From Deltaproteobacteria bacterium (lineage in GTDB: Bacteria; Desulfobacterota; RBG-13-43-22), in assembly GCA_016208255.1 (NCBI GenBank), contig JACQYK010000094.1, positions 2,303-42,999 on the forward strand: a stretch of DNA of 40,697 nucleotides, written 5' to 3'. The position numbers were made by a program, and so were the translations under genes. The first letter of the stretch is position 1; every line of letters starts with the position of its first letter. The notes under the pieces were generated by a model. The model ran no database searches. It was not told where the DNA came from and saw nothing but the letters and a program-made list of their open reading frames with translations. Below, piece after piece: positions 40,249 to 40,697 of the stretch.

Positions 40249-40697
40249 ATGAATCTCAAAGGGTCCAAAACCGAAAAAAATATCCTTACCGCTTTTGCCG
40301 GTGAATCCCAGGCCAGAAATCGATATACCTACTTCGCCAGTCAAGCCAAAAAAGAAGGGTTAGTCCAAATGTCGCTTATTTTTGAGGAGACGGCCAATCA
40401 GGAGAAAGAGCATGCCAAAAGGCTGTTCAAACTGCTGCCCGGAGGTGAGGCCCAAATCCAGGCGGTTTTTCCGGCGGGGATTATCGGATCCACCGCCGAG
40501 AATTTGGCCGATGCCGCCGGCGGTGAGCATTATGAATGGGCGGCCATGTATCCGGAGTTTGCTAAAATCGCCCAGGAGGAAGGATTTGATAGCATCGCCC
40601 TAATTTTTAAATCCATTGCCGTAGCCGAAAAACAGCATGAAAAAAGATACCAAGGACTTTTGACCAATATTCAGACCGATCAAGTTTTTAAAAAGGA
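40249..40697 (+). CDS. Rubrerythrin (3' end cut by window edge)
   Basis: ATG at 40249 with AAGGAGAA upstream; 149 residues visible and the frame is open at the end. The diiron four-helix bundle is complete: ILTAFAGESQARNRYTYFA (first Glu), EETANQEKEHAKRLF (ExxH), GGEHYEWAAMYPEFAKIA, and IAVAEKQHEKRY (ExxH). The C-terminal rubredoxin domain (CxxC pairs) would lie beyond the window. It reduces peroxide to water in anaerobes. Forms an operon with the PerR-like gene. Confidence 0.96.
   Translation, partial: MNLKGSKTEKNILTAFAGESQARNRYTYFASQAKKEGLVQMSLIFEETANQEKEHAKRLFKLLPGGEAQIQAVFPAGIIGSTAENLADAAGGEHYEWAAMYPEFAKIAQEEGFDSIALIFKSIAVAEKQHEKRYQGLLTNIQTDQVFKK

Overview
The window reads as a chromosomal segment of a Gram-negative strict anaerobe, most likely a Desulfobacterota (former Deltaproteobacteria) relative. 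Supporting signs are an outer membrane and lipoprotein machinery (Lgt, a LolA-like protein, a beta-barrel protein), system II cytochrome c maturation (ResB/CcsB), a BadF-type ATPase with a 2-hydroxyacyl-CoA dehydratase-like partner, rubrerythrin next to a Fur/PerR-type regulator, and heavy use of selenocysteine. The taxonomic placement is inference; no rRNA gene is present.

Layout. 0-1.3 kb: end of a sensor histidine kinase and two small exported proteins, one ZraP/Spy-like and one PepSY-like. 1.5-9.6 kb: a divergent pair of operons around an ArsR-type repressor with a Cys-rich tail. Leftwards run arsR, an acyl-CoA-dehydrogenase-like flavoprotein that lacks the usual catalytic glutamate, and two tiny CGCGC proteins. 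Rightwards run a sulfide:quinone-oxidoreductase-like protein, an RND/MMPL transporter, a LolA-like periplasmic protein and an outer-membrane beta-barrel. A 20-bp palindrome sits on the rightward promoter. 9.7-13.9 kb: the most striking region. A second ArsR gene heads a cluster with four genes that contain in-frame TGA codons (five TGAs in all), each followed at 19-25 nt by a hairpin resembling a bacterial SECIS. They encode a helical selenoprotein, a rhodanese-DsbD-thioredoxin fusion with Sec in place of both cysteines of a CX4C active loop, and two paralogous thioredoxin-fold proteins with Sec at residue 16. A TVP38/TMEM64 membrane protein follows. The fusion gene also carries an apparent deletion and frameshift in its DsbD part.

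13.9-25.9 kb is mostly housekeeping and energy genes: lgt, a LUD-domain protein, a GAF histidine kinase, a small oxygenase-fold protein, tatC/tatA, ccsB/resB, the BadF/2-hydroxyacyl-CoA dehydratase-like pair (possibly a double-cubane reductase), lemA and a DUF350 protein. 26.2-28.8 kb holds an 879-residue secreted or membrane protein with three tandem Hint (intein-like) domains inside the Gly-rich linker of a Tim44-like protein. 29-40.7 kb contains a decayed tctA fragment, serS, queD, a TolB/FG-GAP-like protein, tRNA-Met(CAT), an acetyltransferase-like protein, two glycosyltransferases, a cold-shock protein behind a terminated leader RNA, a LysM protein, a zinc-ribbon protein, a Fur-family regulator and the start of rubrerythrin.

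Three dispersed repeat families link the regions: an ~83-bp double-hairpin element in four copies (15.6, 26.1, 34.1, 39.7 kb), a 210-285-bp element in two inverted copies bracketing the tat segment (17.6, 20.2 kb), and a TTTCCGGATG element (28.8, 33.8-33.96 kb). The 1.5-13.9 kb block is best read as sulfur/thiol (or metalloid) stress and redox traffic: ArsR sensors, SQR-like chemistry, rhodanese, DsbD electron transfer and selenol thioredoxins. That combined role is inference.
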